DNA of 6,573 nt from assembly GCA_007570905.1 (NCBI GenBank), contig RKSI01000193.1, positions 1 to 6,573 on the forward strand, read 5' to 3'. The position numbers were made by a program, and so were the translations under genes. Source of the stretch: Gammaproteobacteria bacterium (GTDB lineage Bacteria; Pseudomonadota; Gammaproteobacteria; Poriferisulfidales; Oxydemutatoraceae). Positions 1 through 5,536 of this stretch are shown here, piece after piece; position 1 is the stretch's first letter; each line of letters opens with the position of its first letter. Below the pieces are notes generated by a model, which was given only the letters and a program-made list of their open reading frames with translations, was not told where the DNA came from and did no database searches.

Positions 1-71
1 GAATGAGCGGTATTAAATAGCCGACGAACGGTAGTTTTCGTTGCACTCTGCCGCCCGCATCGTTCGCTGCC

Positions 72-425
72 TCATTCCCCGCGCCGGCGCTTTTCTTCGT
101 GGCCGGAAGTGCCGAAACGCCGTTCCAGTTCCGCCAGCAGTTCTTCCACTGCGATGTTTTTGTGCGCGAGCAGCACCTGGCAGTGAAACCACAGATCGGC
201 CATTTCGTGGAGGATGCGCCGCCGCTGTTCCTCGTGCGCCGCTTCGCCTGTGGTTTCGCCAGCCGCCTCGCCCGCCGCCTCAATCAACTCATCCGCTTCT
301 TCGGCGATTTTCGCAAGAATGGCGTTGTCGCCCTTGCGGTAGAGAGAGGCGCTGTATGATTCCCCGGCGCCGGCGCTCTTGCGCTGTTCCAGCACATCGG
401 CAATGCGCTTGATGATGTCCGCCAT
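72..425 (-). CDS. hisE: Phosphoribosyl-ATP pyrophosphatase HisE
   Basis: Hydrolyses phosphoribosyl-ATP to phosphoribosyl-AMP and pyrophosphate, the second step of histidine synthesis, in the cytoplasm. The 117-residue product has the HisE/MazG-like all-alpha pattern: SYSASLYRKG near residues 23-32, the metal-binding acidic stretch KIAEEADELIEAA at 39-51, and HEMADLWFHCQVLL at 73-86, followed by RRFGTSGHEEK near the end. It is slightly longer than the usual 105-110 residues because of a Glu-Ala-Ala-Gly repeat (residues 49-63) between the two metal-binding helices. ATG 425 is chosen over upstream in-frame starts because family homology begins at MADIIKRIADVLEQRK and GGGGAG (438-433) lies 7 bases upstream as a Shine-Dalgarno site. 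It is the last gene of the his cluster. There is no fused HisI domain, so HisI must be encoded elsewhere. Family assignment is from motifs recognised by eye. Confidence 0.93.
   Translation of the reverse strand: MADIIKRIADVLEQRKSAGAGESYSASLYRKGDNAILAKIAEEADELIEAAGEAAGETTGEAAHEEQRRRILHEMADLWFHCQVLLAHKNIAVEELLAELERRFGTSGHEEKRRRGE
237..281 (-). repeat. 12-base tandem repeat inside hisE
   Basis: Residues 49-63 of HisE read as EAAG-EAAG-ETTG-EAA, encoded by nearly four 12-base units of the form GAGGCGGCGGGC. The third unit has diverged to GAAACCACAGGC. The insert is in frame and sits in the loop between the two conserved metal-binding helices, where HisE proteins normally have a short linker, so it probably leaves function intact. 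It is a separate small repeat, unrelated in sequence to the 54-base units. Confidence 0.7.
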
Positions 426-484
426 TTCGTTTCTCCCCGCCTCCGGCCTAAACAATTCCCGGCGCGCCGCCCACGCGCCCGCCA

Positions 485-592
485 ACGCCCGCCCCGGCCA
501 AACCGCTCAAGGCCGCACCCGCAATGCCGCGAGCGCGCAAATGCGCCCCGCCCAACCCGCTCAAAGCCGCACCTCCACTCCGCGCGCCCGCA
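485..592 (-). repeat. Tandem 54-base duplication of the hisF 3' end, in the hisF-hisE gap
   Basis: On the minus strand, the end of hisF with its TGA (574-544) is repeated at 520-490, exactly 54 bases downstream. 27 of 31 positions match, including GGTGCGGCYTTGAGCGG. The similarity extends weakly upstream with one or two indels: TGCGGGCGCGCGGA near 592 resembles TGCGCGCTCGCGGC near 539, so roughly one whole 54-base unit is duplicated. In one frame the second unit still encodes LRARGIAG, matching MRARGVEV at the HisF C-terminus. The duplication fills most of the 135-base hisF-hisE spacer, leaving only the hisE ribosome-binding region free. Bases 484-458 may be a third, eroded unit, but this is uncertain. 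Confidence 0.75.
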
Positions 593-1319
593 TATACTCT
601 TTGGCCTCGCGTATCGTGTGTTCGCGGTAATGAAAGATGCTGGCCGCCAGCACCGCGTCGGCCAGCCCTTCGGTAACGCCTTCCACCAGGTGCTCCAGAC
701 AGCCGACGCCGCCGGACGCGATGACCGGGATGTTCACGCTCTCGCTGATGCGCCGTGTCAGCGCCAGGTCGAAGCCCTTGCGCGTGCCGTCGCGGTCCAT
801 GCTGGTCAGCAGGATTTCGCCGCAGCCGCAGTCTTCCATTCGCCGCGCCCACTGCACCGCGTCAAGGCCCGTCGGCGTGCGCCCGCCGTGCGTGTAGATT
901 TCCCAGTTGCCGTTGTTTTTCTTCGCGTCTATTGCGACGACGATGCACTGCGTCCCCACCTTTTCAACGGCGCGGCGCACCAGGTCCGGGTCGTGCACGG
1001 CGGCGGTGTTGATTGCAATTTTGTCGGCGCCGGCGCGGTGCAGCCGCCGGATGTCCTCGACATCGCGCACGCCGCCGCCGACGGTCAGCGGCATGAAGAC
1101 CTCGCCCGCGACGCGCTCGACAATGCCGAGCATGATGTCGCGCCCGTCGGAACTGGCGGTGATGTCGAGAAAGGTGATTTCATCGGCGCCTTCGTCGTTG
1201 TAGCGCCCGGCGATTTCCACCGGGTCGCCGGCGTCGGTGATGTTGACAAAGTTCACGCCCTTGACGACGCGGCCCCGGTTCACATCAAGACACGGAATAA
1301 CGCGCCTCGCCAGCGGCAT
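561..1319 (-). CDS. hisF: Imidazole-glycerol-phosphate synthase cyclase subunit HisF
   Basis: With HisH, converts PRFAR and ammonia to imidazole-glycerol phosphate and AICAR. This subunit is the cyclase. The 252-residue product is a complete (beta/alpha)8 barrel of normal length. Visible landmarks are RVIPCLDVNRGRVVKGVNF at 6-24 with catalytic Asp12, FLDITASSDGR at 50-60, the phosphate-binding TVGGGVRD at 79-86, VVAIDAKK at 127-134 with catalytic Asp131, and IPVIASGGVG at 197-206. ATG 1319 matches the family N-terminus, and GGGG lies about 7-10 bases upstream. The reading frame stays open upstream of this ATG into the N-terminal part of the broken hisA, so ribosomes starting at the hisA ATG would run straight into hisF. 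The last codons lie in the 54-base duplication. All key residues are present, so this subunit looks functional. Confidence 0.97.
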   Translation of the reverse strand: MPLARRVIPCLDVNRGRVVKGVNFVNITDAGDPVEIAGRYNDEGADEITFLDITASSDGRDIMLGIVERVAGEVFMPLTVGGGVRDVEDIRRLHRAGADKIAINTAAVHDPDLVRRAVEKVGTQCIVVAIDAKKNNGNWEIYTHGGRTPTGLDAVQWARRMEDCGCGEILLTSMDRDGTRKGFDLALTRRISESVNIPVIASGGVGCLEHLVEGVTEGLADAVLAASIFHYREHTIREAKEYMRARGVEVRL

Positions 1320-1321
1320 TG

Positions 1322-1423
1322 TCAGCCCCGGCCCGGCGGCTGGCGCAGCCGGCATTTCATGACCCGGCAATTCCCACGCGCCGGCGCCACCCTCAGCCCC
1401 GTTCCGGCGGCGGGCGCAGCCGG
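1322..1423 (-). repeat. 71-base-spaced direct repeat of the hisA 3' end
   Basis: The last bases of hisA with its TGA (1423-1393) recur at 1352-1322, 71 bases downstream, with 28 of 31 positions identical. On the minus strand both copies begin CCGGCTGCGCC and end GGGGCTGA. The second copy lies directly before hisF, so its TGA is separated from the hisF ATG by two bases. It also supplies the GGGG that may act as the hisF ribosome-binding site. This is the same pattern as at the hisF and lipB ends: a gene end with its stop codon duplicated downstream. Confidence 0.75.
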
Positions 1424-1778
1424 TTGACGAGTTCGCGGGTTTTGGCGAGGTCCAGCGTGCCCTCGTACAGCGCGCGCCCCAGCACCACGCCGTGTATGCC
1501 TTCTTCGTCGGTCGCGCACAGCGCCTCGATGTTTTCCAGCGTGGTGAAGCCGCCGGCGGCGATTGTTTGGTGATGCGCTCAACCCACTGCATGTTTTCCG
1601 GCTTGCCGCTGGCGGCGCCGTCGAGGTCGATGATGTGCAGGCGCTCGGCGCCGGCCTCGGCCCAGCGTTCGGCGGTGGCGACCGGGTCGTCGGAAAACAC
1701 GGTGGTCTCGTCGCGCCGGCCCTGGCGCAGGCGCACGCAGTTGCCGTCTTTCAGGTCAATGGCGGGAATCAGAAGCAT
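1393..1778 (-). pseudogene. hisA: Broken hisA (ProFAR isomerase), internal deletion plus frame change
   Basis: Intact HisA isomerises ProFAR to PRFAR, the substrate of HisF-HisH. Here the gene begins normally at ATG 1778: residues 1-72 show MLLIPAIDLKDGNCVRLRQG, TVFSDDPVATAERW and LHIIDLDGAASGKP. After ...WVERITKQ the frame becomes nonsense. The family C-terminus resumes one base out of register from 1563: IAAGGFTTLENIEAL, GIHGVVLGRALYEGTLDL, and a stop at 1393-1395. Only 72 + 56 residues remain of about 245. Roughly 115 codons are missing, covering barrel strands about 3 to 6, including the second catalytic Asp and its surroundings. The joined parts correspond to strands 1-2 and 7-8. Read in the starting frame, translation does not stop but enters hisF, giving a 405-residue HisA'-HisF run-on. 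A true deletion or an assembly collapse would look the same from this sequence. Confidence 0.9.
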
Positions 1779-1816
1779 AGCGGTGCCCCGTGGCCGTCAG
1801 TATAACGCACCCGCGC

Positions 1817-2458
1817 TCAAAGCGCGCCGTCCCAGCGCACAAAATTTTCCAGCAGGCGCAGGCCGTTGGCGGCGCTTTTCTCGGGGTGGAACTGCACCGC
1901 GAACACCAGGCCGGAGGCGACGGCGCAGGCGAATTCCGCGCCGTATTCGGTGCGCCCGGCCACCAGCGCGTCGTCGGCGGGTTCAACATGGTAACTGTGC
2001 ACAAAATAAAAATGCTCGTCATCGGCGATGCCGTGCCACAGCGGGTGGCGCCGCGTCTGCCGCACGCGGTTCCAGCCGATATGCGGTATCTTGCGCCCCG
2101 GCGCCGCGCCTGCGTGTTCGTTCAGGTGGCGCACGCGGCCCGCGAACACGCCGAGGCAGTCGGTGCCGCCGTTCTCGTCGCTGCGCTCGAGCAGCACCTG
2201 CAGCCCCATGCAAATTCCGAGAAACGGTTTTTCGGCGGCGGCGCGCGCCAGCGGCGCGGCAAGACCGCGCGCGTGAATCGCGCCCATGCAGTCGCCGGCG
2301 GCGCCCTGTCCGGGAAAGACGACCTTGTCGGCGCCGTCTATCAGGCCGGCGTCGCCGCCGGTCACAATGCGCGTGCGCTGCGGGCTGACGCATTGCAGCG
2401 CCTTCTCGACCGAGCGCAGGTTGCCCATGCCGTAATCCACGATGGTGATGGTGGTCAT
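1817..2458 (-). CDS. hisH: Imidazole-glycerol-phosphate synthase glutaminase subunit HisH
   Basis: Class I glutamine amidotransferase that supplies ammonia to HisF. The 213-residue protein is of normal length. The order is ITIVDYGMGNLRSVEKAL at the N-terminus, the oxyanion-strand motif VVFPGQGA at 46-53, the nucleophile elbow GICMGLQVL at 81-89 with Cys83, IPHIGWN at 124-130, FYFVHSYH at 150-157, and FAVQFHPEKS at 186-195 with His191 and Glu193 completing the triad. ATG 2458 matches the family start, although no clear Shine-Dalgarno sequence precedes it. It lies 42 bases after hisB and 38 bases before the hisA remnant, consistent with one transcript. All catalytic residues are intact. Confidence 0.97.
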   Translation of the reverse strand: MTTITIVDYGMGNLRSVEKALQCVSPQRTRIVTGGDAGLIDGADKVVFPGQGAAGDCMGAIHARGLAAPLARAAAEKPFLGICMGLQVLLERSDENGGTDCLGVFAGRVRHLNEHAGAAPGRKIPHIGWNRVRQTRRHPLWHGIADDEHFYFVHSYHVEPADDALVAGRTEYGAEFACAVASGLVFAVQFHPEKSAANGLRLLENFVRWDGAL

Positions 2459-2500
2459 TGTGCGGGCCGCCGGCGCCGGCGGCGGCGGGCGCTTAAAGCG

Positions 2501-3094
2501 TCAAAGCACGCCTTTTGTCGAGGGCAGGCCGGCGGCCATGCGCGGGTCCGGCTCCACCGCCATGCGGCACGCCCTGGCGAACGCCTTGAACACGGTCTCG
2601 GCGATGTGGTGGCTGTTGTCGCCGCGCATATTGTCGATGTGCAGCGTCGCCTGCGCGTGATTGACAAAGCCCTGGAAGAACTCGTGAATCAGGTCCACAT
2701 CAAACTCGCCGATGCGCGCGCGCGGGTAACGAACATGATAGTCAAGCCCCGGCCGCCCGGAAAAATCAACAACCACGCGCGACAACGCCTCGTCCAGCGG
2801 CACATATGCGTGACCGTAGCGGCGGATGCCTTTCTTGTCGCCGAGCGCCTTGGCGAAAGCCTGGCCCAGCGTGATGCCGGTGTCCTCAACGGTGTGGTGG
2901 TCGTCCACTTCCAGGTCGCCTGTGGCGCGCAGGTCAATGTCAAAGCAGCCGTGCTTGCGGAACTGGTCGAGCATATGTTCAAGAAACGGAATGCCGATTT
3001 CAATGCGGCTCTCGCCGGAACCGTCCAGATTCAGTTCAATGTCTATCTGTGTCTCGGCGGTGTGGCGCCGGACGCTGCTGATGCGCGCGGTCAT
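2501..3094 (-). CDS. hisB: Imidazoleglycerol-phosphate dehydratase HisB
   Basis: Dehydrates imidazole-glycerol phosphate to imidazole-acetol phosphate, the step after HisF-HisH. The 197-residue product is the monofunctional form, without the N-terminal histidinol-phosphatase domain of the enterobacterial fusion. Both copies of the manganese-binding motif are visible: DDHHTVED at 64-71 and DNSHHIAE at 159-166. Other landmarks are IPFLEHMLDQFRKHG at 35-49, GIRRYG at 89-94, and the typical C-terminus LPSTKGVL. ATG 3094 is the only start consistent with the family. A GGAAG stretch lies 10 bases upstream (3109-3105), and a TATAAT box lies at 3129-3124, so the his part of the cluster can probably be transcribed separately from pip-dtd. 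Confidence 0.97.
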   Translation of the reverse strand: MTARISSVRRHTAETQIDIELNLDGSGESRIEIGIPFLEHMLDQFRKHGCFDIDLRATGDLEVDDHHTVEDTGITLGQAFAKALGDKKGIRRYGHAYVPLDEALSRVVVDFSGRPGLDYHVRYPRARIGEFDVDLIHEFFQGFVNHAQATLHIDNMRGDNSHHIAETVFKAFARACRMAVEPDPRMAAGLPSTKGVL

Positions 3095-3228
3095 GTTGCG
3101 GGAACTTCCGTGTGGGGAAACCGATTATAACCGATGGCGCCGGAAAACACCGCGCCCCGGCCGACGGCGGCCAATCCGCGGGCCGGATGCCCGCGCCGCG
3201 CCCGGTGCGCGGTCAGGCTGCCGCCCAA
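3095..3228 (-). other. dtd-hisB spacer with a weak 54-base echo and a GC hairpin
   Basis: This 134-base gap contains no open gene I can support. Sequence around the dtd stop, minus strand 3235-3220 (CCGCTGATTGGGCGGC), recurs 54 bases downstream at 3181-3166 as CCGCGGATTGGCCGCC. 13 of 16 positions match. A 7-bp GC stem with a 5-base loop (3177-3195) lies between and over the second copy. It has no following T run, so it is not a standard intrinsic terminator. The hisB -10 box lies at the far end. Confidence 0.4.
3124..3129 (-). promoter_or_regulatory. Candidate -10 box of a hisB promoter
   Basis: The minus strand reads TATAAT, a perfect sigma-70 -10 hexamer, 30 bases upstream of the hisB ATG in otherwise very GC-rich DNA. 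It would put the transcript start near 3117 and give a short leader containing GGAAG. No good -35 hexamer stands 16-18 bases upstream (the bases there read CGGTGT), and the extended -10 TG is absent. A functional promoter would therefore be weak or activator-dependent. Confidence 0.5.
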
Positions 3229-3675
3229 TCAGCGGCGCCCGGTTTGCAGCACGAAGGTCGCAGGCCCCTCGTTCACCAGGTGCACCCGCATGTCGGCGCC
3301 AAAATGCCCGCGCGCGGTGTTGGCGTGGCGGCGCGCGGCGCAGTCGGCAAGGTGCGTGAAAATCTCTTCGGCCAGGCGCGGCCCGGCGGCGGTCGAGAAG
3401 CCGGGGCGCGTGCCCTTGCGCGTGTCCGCCGCCAGCGTGAATTGCGGCACCAGCAGCAGGCCGCCGTTGATGTCGGCGATGCAGCGGTTCATCTGTCCTT
3501 GGTCGTCGTTGAAAATGCGGTAACCGGGAATGCGCGCGGCCATCTTTTCGGCGTCGGCCTTGGTGTCGCCTGGCTGCACCGCGACAAACGCCAGAATGCC
3601 TTCGCCGATTTCGGCGACGGTCTCGCCGCGCACCTCGACGCCGGCGGAAGACACGCGCTGCAACAGCGCAATCAC
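3229..3675 (-). CDS. dtd: D-aminoacyl-tRNA deacylase Dtd
   Basis: Removes D-amino acids, and glycine mischarged on tRNA-Ala, from tRNAs; a cytoplasmic proofreading enzyme. The 148-residue product is of standard length. Landmarks are MIALLQRVSSAGVEV at the N-terminus, GYRIFNDDQGQMN at 51-63, LLLVPQFTLAADTRKGTRP at 73-91 with catalytic Thr80, and GHFGADMRVHLVNEGPATF at 123-141 with the Gly137-Pro138 cross-subunit motif. Position 77 is Pro where many homologues have Ser (SQFTL). I believe PQFTL occurs in some proteobacteria, so this need not be a defect. The start is GTG 3675, overlapping the pip stop as GTGA (3675-3672), which suggests translational coupling. The his genes follow 134 bases downstream. 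Confidence 0.95.
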   Translation of the reverse strand: MIALLQRVSSAGVEVRGETVAEIGEGILAFVAVQPGDTKADAEKMAARIPGYRIFNDDQGQMNRCIADINGGLLLVPQFTLAADTRKGTRPGFSTAAGPRLAEEIFTHLADCAARRHANTARGHFGADMRVHLVNEGPATFVLQTGRR

Positions 3676-4628
3676 CGCGCGCCGAATTGCCGCGCCGCCG
3701 CGTCGGTGGCTTCAACCAGGCGGTGAATGATGGCCGGTTCAAACGCCGAATGCCCGGCGGCGTCGGCGATTTGCAGTGTCGCCCGCGGCCAGTGCCGGTG
3801 CAGCAGCCACGCCTGCTCCAGCGGGCACACCGCATCGTAGCGCCCGTGCACAATCACGCCCGGAATATCGGCGATTTTGGCGGCGTCGTCCAGCAGTTGC
3901 CCTTCGCCGAGAAAGATGCGGTTGATGAAATAATGGCATTCAATGCGCGCCAGGCTCAGCGCGACATGCGGGTTGCTGAAGAACTCGACGACGGAATGCT
4001 TGGGCCGCAGCGTCGCGGTGCGTCCTTCCCACACCGACCACGCGATGGCGGCTTTCAGCCGCGCCTGCTCGTCGTCGCCGGTCAGCAGGCGGTGATAGGC
4101 GCTTATCATGTCGCCGCGCTCTTCCGGCGCGATGACTTCCTCAAACGAGCGCCACCAGTCCGGGAAAAGAAAGCGTGCGCCGTCCTGGTAAAACCACAGC
4201 AAATCGCGGCGCCGGCACAGAAACACGCCGCGCAGAATCAGCGACAGGCAGCGCTGCGGGTGCGCCGCGGCGTAGGCGAGCGCCAGCGTCGAACCCCACG
4301 AGCCGCCGAACACAACCCAGCGTTCAATGCCGAGATGCGCGCGTATTTTTTCAATGTCGGCGATCAGGTGCTGCGTGGTGTTGTCTTTCAGTTCGGCGTG
4401 CGGCGTTGAGCGCCCGCTGCCGCGCTGGTCAAACAGCACGATGCGCCAGGCGCCGGGATTGAAAAAGCGGCGGTGGTTGGTCTCGCACCCGGCGCCCGGC
4501 CCGCCGTGCAGAAACAGCGCCGGCAGCCCGTCGGGATTGCCGCATTCTTCCACATAGAGCGTGTGCAGTTCGTCCACCGGCAGGAAAAACGAACGGTTTT
4601 CGCTGATTTCCGGATAAAGCGCGCGCAT
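3672..4628 (-). CDS. pip: Proline iminopeptidase (alpha/beta hydrolase, family S33)
   Basis: Releases N-terminal proline from peptides in the cytoplasm. The 318-residue product has the complete family pattern: YPEI near the N-terminus, LHGGPGAGC at 40-48 (oxyanion hole), FDQRGSGRSTPH at 66-77, the nucleophile elbow GGSWGSTLALAYA at 108-120 with Ser110, WSVWEG with Glu201 and RIECHYF with Glu230 (the positions that bind the substrate amino group in characterised enzymes), VHGRYDAVCP at 260-269 with Asp265, and AAGHSAFEP at 290-298 with His293. ATG 4628 matches the usual start; an alternative ATG at 4652 would add eight residues. No signal peptide is visible. It leads the minus-strand unit, overlaps dtd by 4 bases and diverges from lipB. 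The specificity is taken from the family. Confidence 0.95.
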   Translation of the reverse strand: MRALYPEISENRSFFLPVDELHTLYVEECGNPDGLPALFLHGGPGAGCETNHRRFFNPGAWRIVLFDQRGSGRSTPHAELKDNTTQHLIADIEKIRAHLGIERWVVFGGSWGSTLALAYAAAHPQRCLSLILRGVFLCRRRDLLWFYQDGARFLFPDWWRSFEEVIAPEERGDMISAYHRLLTGDDEQARLKAAIAWSVWEGRTATLRPKHSVVEFFSNPHVALSLARIECHYFINRIFLGEGQLLDDAAKIADIPGVIVHGRYDAVCPLEQAWLLHRHWPRATLQIADAAGHSAFEPAIIHRLVEATDAAARQFGAR

Positions 4629-4658
4629 GGGCGGCAAGTGTACACTACCCATTGATGA

Positions 4659-4785
4659 ACACGTTGCCGCACACAACGAGGGGGCGCGGCGCTGCCGCTG
4701 CAAGGCTGTCGGCGGTGACGCGCCCGGCGGACACGCTGCCGCGCACGACGCTGCACACAATGGGCGGCGCGCCGCTGCCGCTGCA
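4659..4785 (+). repeat. Imperfect direct duplication at the lipB 5' end
   Basis: ACACGTTGCCGCACACAACG at 4659-4678 recurs at 4731-4750 with 17 of 20 positions matching. GGCGCGGCGCTGCCGCTGCA at 4683-4702 recurs at 4766-4785 with 19 of 20. The spacings are 72 and 83 bases, so the second copy carries about 11 extra bases. The preferred lipB ATG (4760) is in the second copy. The duplication would explain why the frame stays open upstream to ATG 4655 without resembling LipB. Confidence 0.6.
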
Positions 4786-5536
4786 TTGCCGCGGACGCCG
4801 CGACTACGCCGCCGAGTTCGCCGCGATGCGCCGTTACACACGCACGCGCGGCGCCGGCGGCGAGGACCAACTGTGGCTGCTGGAACACTGGCCGGTTTAT
4901 ACGCTGGGCCGCCGCGCCGCGCCGGTCGCGGGCGGTGTCAATGCAGGGTCTCGTTCCGGCTTTTCCCCGGCTGCCGATGGCGCTGTTCCGGTCGCACACG
5001 CCGACAGCGCGGCAGCACAGGCGCGCAGACTCCGGACTGCCGGCGGTGTTGCTCCGGTTGTGCAAACCGACAGCACGACGGCATCAGCACACCGGTTGCG
5101 GGCTGCAAGCGCCATCCCCGTCGTGCACAGCGACCGCGGCGGCCAGGCTACTTATCACGGCCCCGGTCAGGCCGTGCTCTACACATTGCTTGACCTTAAA
5201 CGCCGCGGCCTTGGCGTGCGGCGTTTTGTCGGTTTGCTGGAAGAGGCCGTCATTGCCTTTCTCGGTGATTGCGGCGTTCGCGCGCGCCGTTTGCCGGGCG
5301 CGCCCGGCGTGTATGTCGGGGCGCGCAAAATTGCGTCGCTGGGATTGAGCGTTTTCAACGGGCGCTGTTATCACGGCGTGGCGCTGAATGTGTGCATGGA
5401 CTTGTCGCCCTTCGCCGGCATCGTCGCGTGCGGCCAGCGCGGCGTGAAGGCGACGCAACTGGCGGACTGTGGCGTGGCGATGGATGTGGAAAGCGCCGGC
5501 GCGGGCGTTGCGCGCAGTCTGGCGGTGCGGCTGTGA
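4760..5536 (+). CDS. lipB: Octanoyltransferase LipB with an in-frame repeat insertion
   Basis: Transfers octanoate from acyl carrier protein to lipoyl domains of 2-oxoacid dehydrogenases and the glycine cleavage H protein. From ATG 4760 it has 258 residues. Core motifs are LWLLEHWPVYTLG at 38-50, SDRGGQATYHGPGQ at 124-137, APGVYVGARKIASLG at 181-195 with catalytic Lys190, YHGVALNVCMDLSPF at 204-218, and IVACGQRGVKATQLAD at 221-236 with catalytic Cys224 (usual PCG is ACG here). Between TLG and SDRGG the usual gap of about 17 residues is 74, because 22-residue units are repeated; without two units the length falls to about 214, close to normal. An in-frame ATG at 4655 would add 35 unconserved residues and almost abut pip, so 4760 is preferred. 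Neither start has a clear ribosome-binding site. lipA follows on the same strand. Confidence 0.93.
   Translation: MGGAPLPLHCRGRRDYAAEFAAMRRYTRTRGAGGEDQLWLLEHWPVYTLGRRAAPVAGGVNAGSRSGFSPAADGAVPVAHADSAAAQARRLRTAGGVAPVVQTDSTTASAHRLRAASAIPVVHSDRGGQATYHGPGQAVLYTLLDLKRRGLGVRRFVGLLEEAVIAFLGDCGVRARRLPGAPGVYVGARKIASLGLSVFNGRCYHGVALNVCMDLSPFAGIVACGQRGVKATQLADCGVAMDVESAGAGVARSLAVRL
4971..5140 (+). repeat. 66-base in-frame repeats inside lipB
   Basis: Two full 66-base units (4971-5036 and 5037-5102, 43 of 66 bases identical) are followed by the start of a third at 5103 that runs into the functional gene. The proteins align as GAVPVAHADSAAAQARRLR, GVAPVVQTDSTTASAHRLR, then SAIPVVHSDRGGQATYHGP. The first two therefore duplicate the strand before the LipB RGG motif but carry SAA or STT instead of RGG. 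An older fourth unit may precede them (residues 49-70), since CCGGTCGC at 4922 and 4988 is 66 bases apart. The 66-base length keeps the frame open. Confidence 0.8.

Noticed and set aside
618..1427. A 269-codon plus-strand frame opposite hisF
   Set aside because: Antisense to intact hisF, of biased composition and without recognisable domains.
1557..1570. Programmed -1 frameshift at the hisA frame change
   Set aside because: The site (ACC AAA CAA TCG) is not a slippery heptamer, and about 115 codons are missing, so a frameshift would not restore an enzyme.
1799..1804. TATACT on the minus strand between hisH and hisA as a promoter
   Set aside because: There is no -35 match (the spacing falls on GCGCGC), and the gap is only 38 bases inside an operon.
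1790..3130. A 446-codon open frame on the plus strand opposite hisH and hisB
   Set aside because: It is antisense to two genes with complete family motifs and resembles no protein I recognise. Long shadow frames are expected at this GC content.
3177..3195. 7-bp GC hairpin after dtd as a terminator
   Set aside because: No T run follows, and stems this short are common by chance at this GC content.
4638..4645. GTGTACAC palindrome between pip and lipB as an operator
   Set aside because: An isolated 8-base palindrome without a second site or a convincing promoter is too little evidence.
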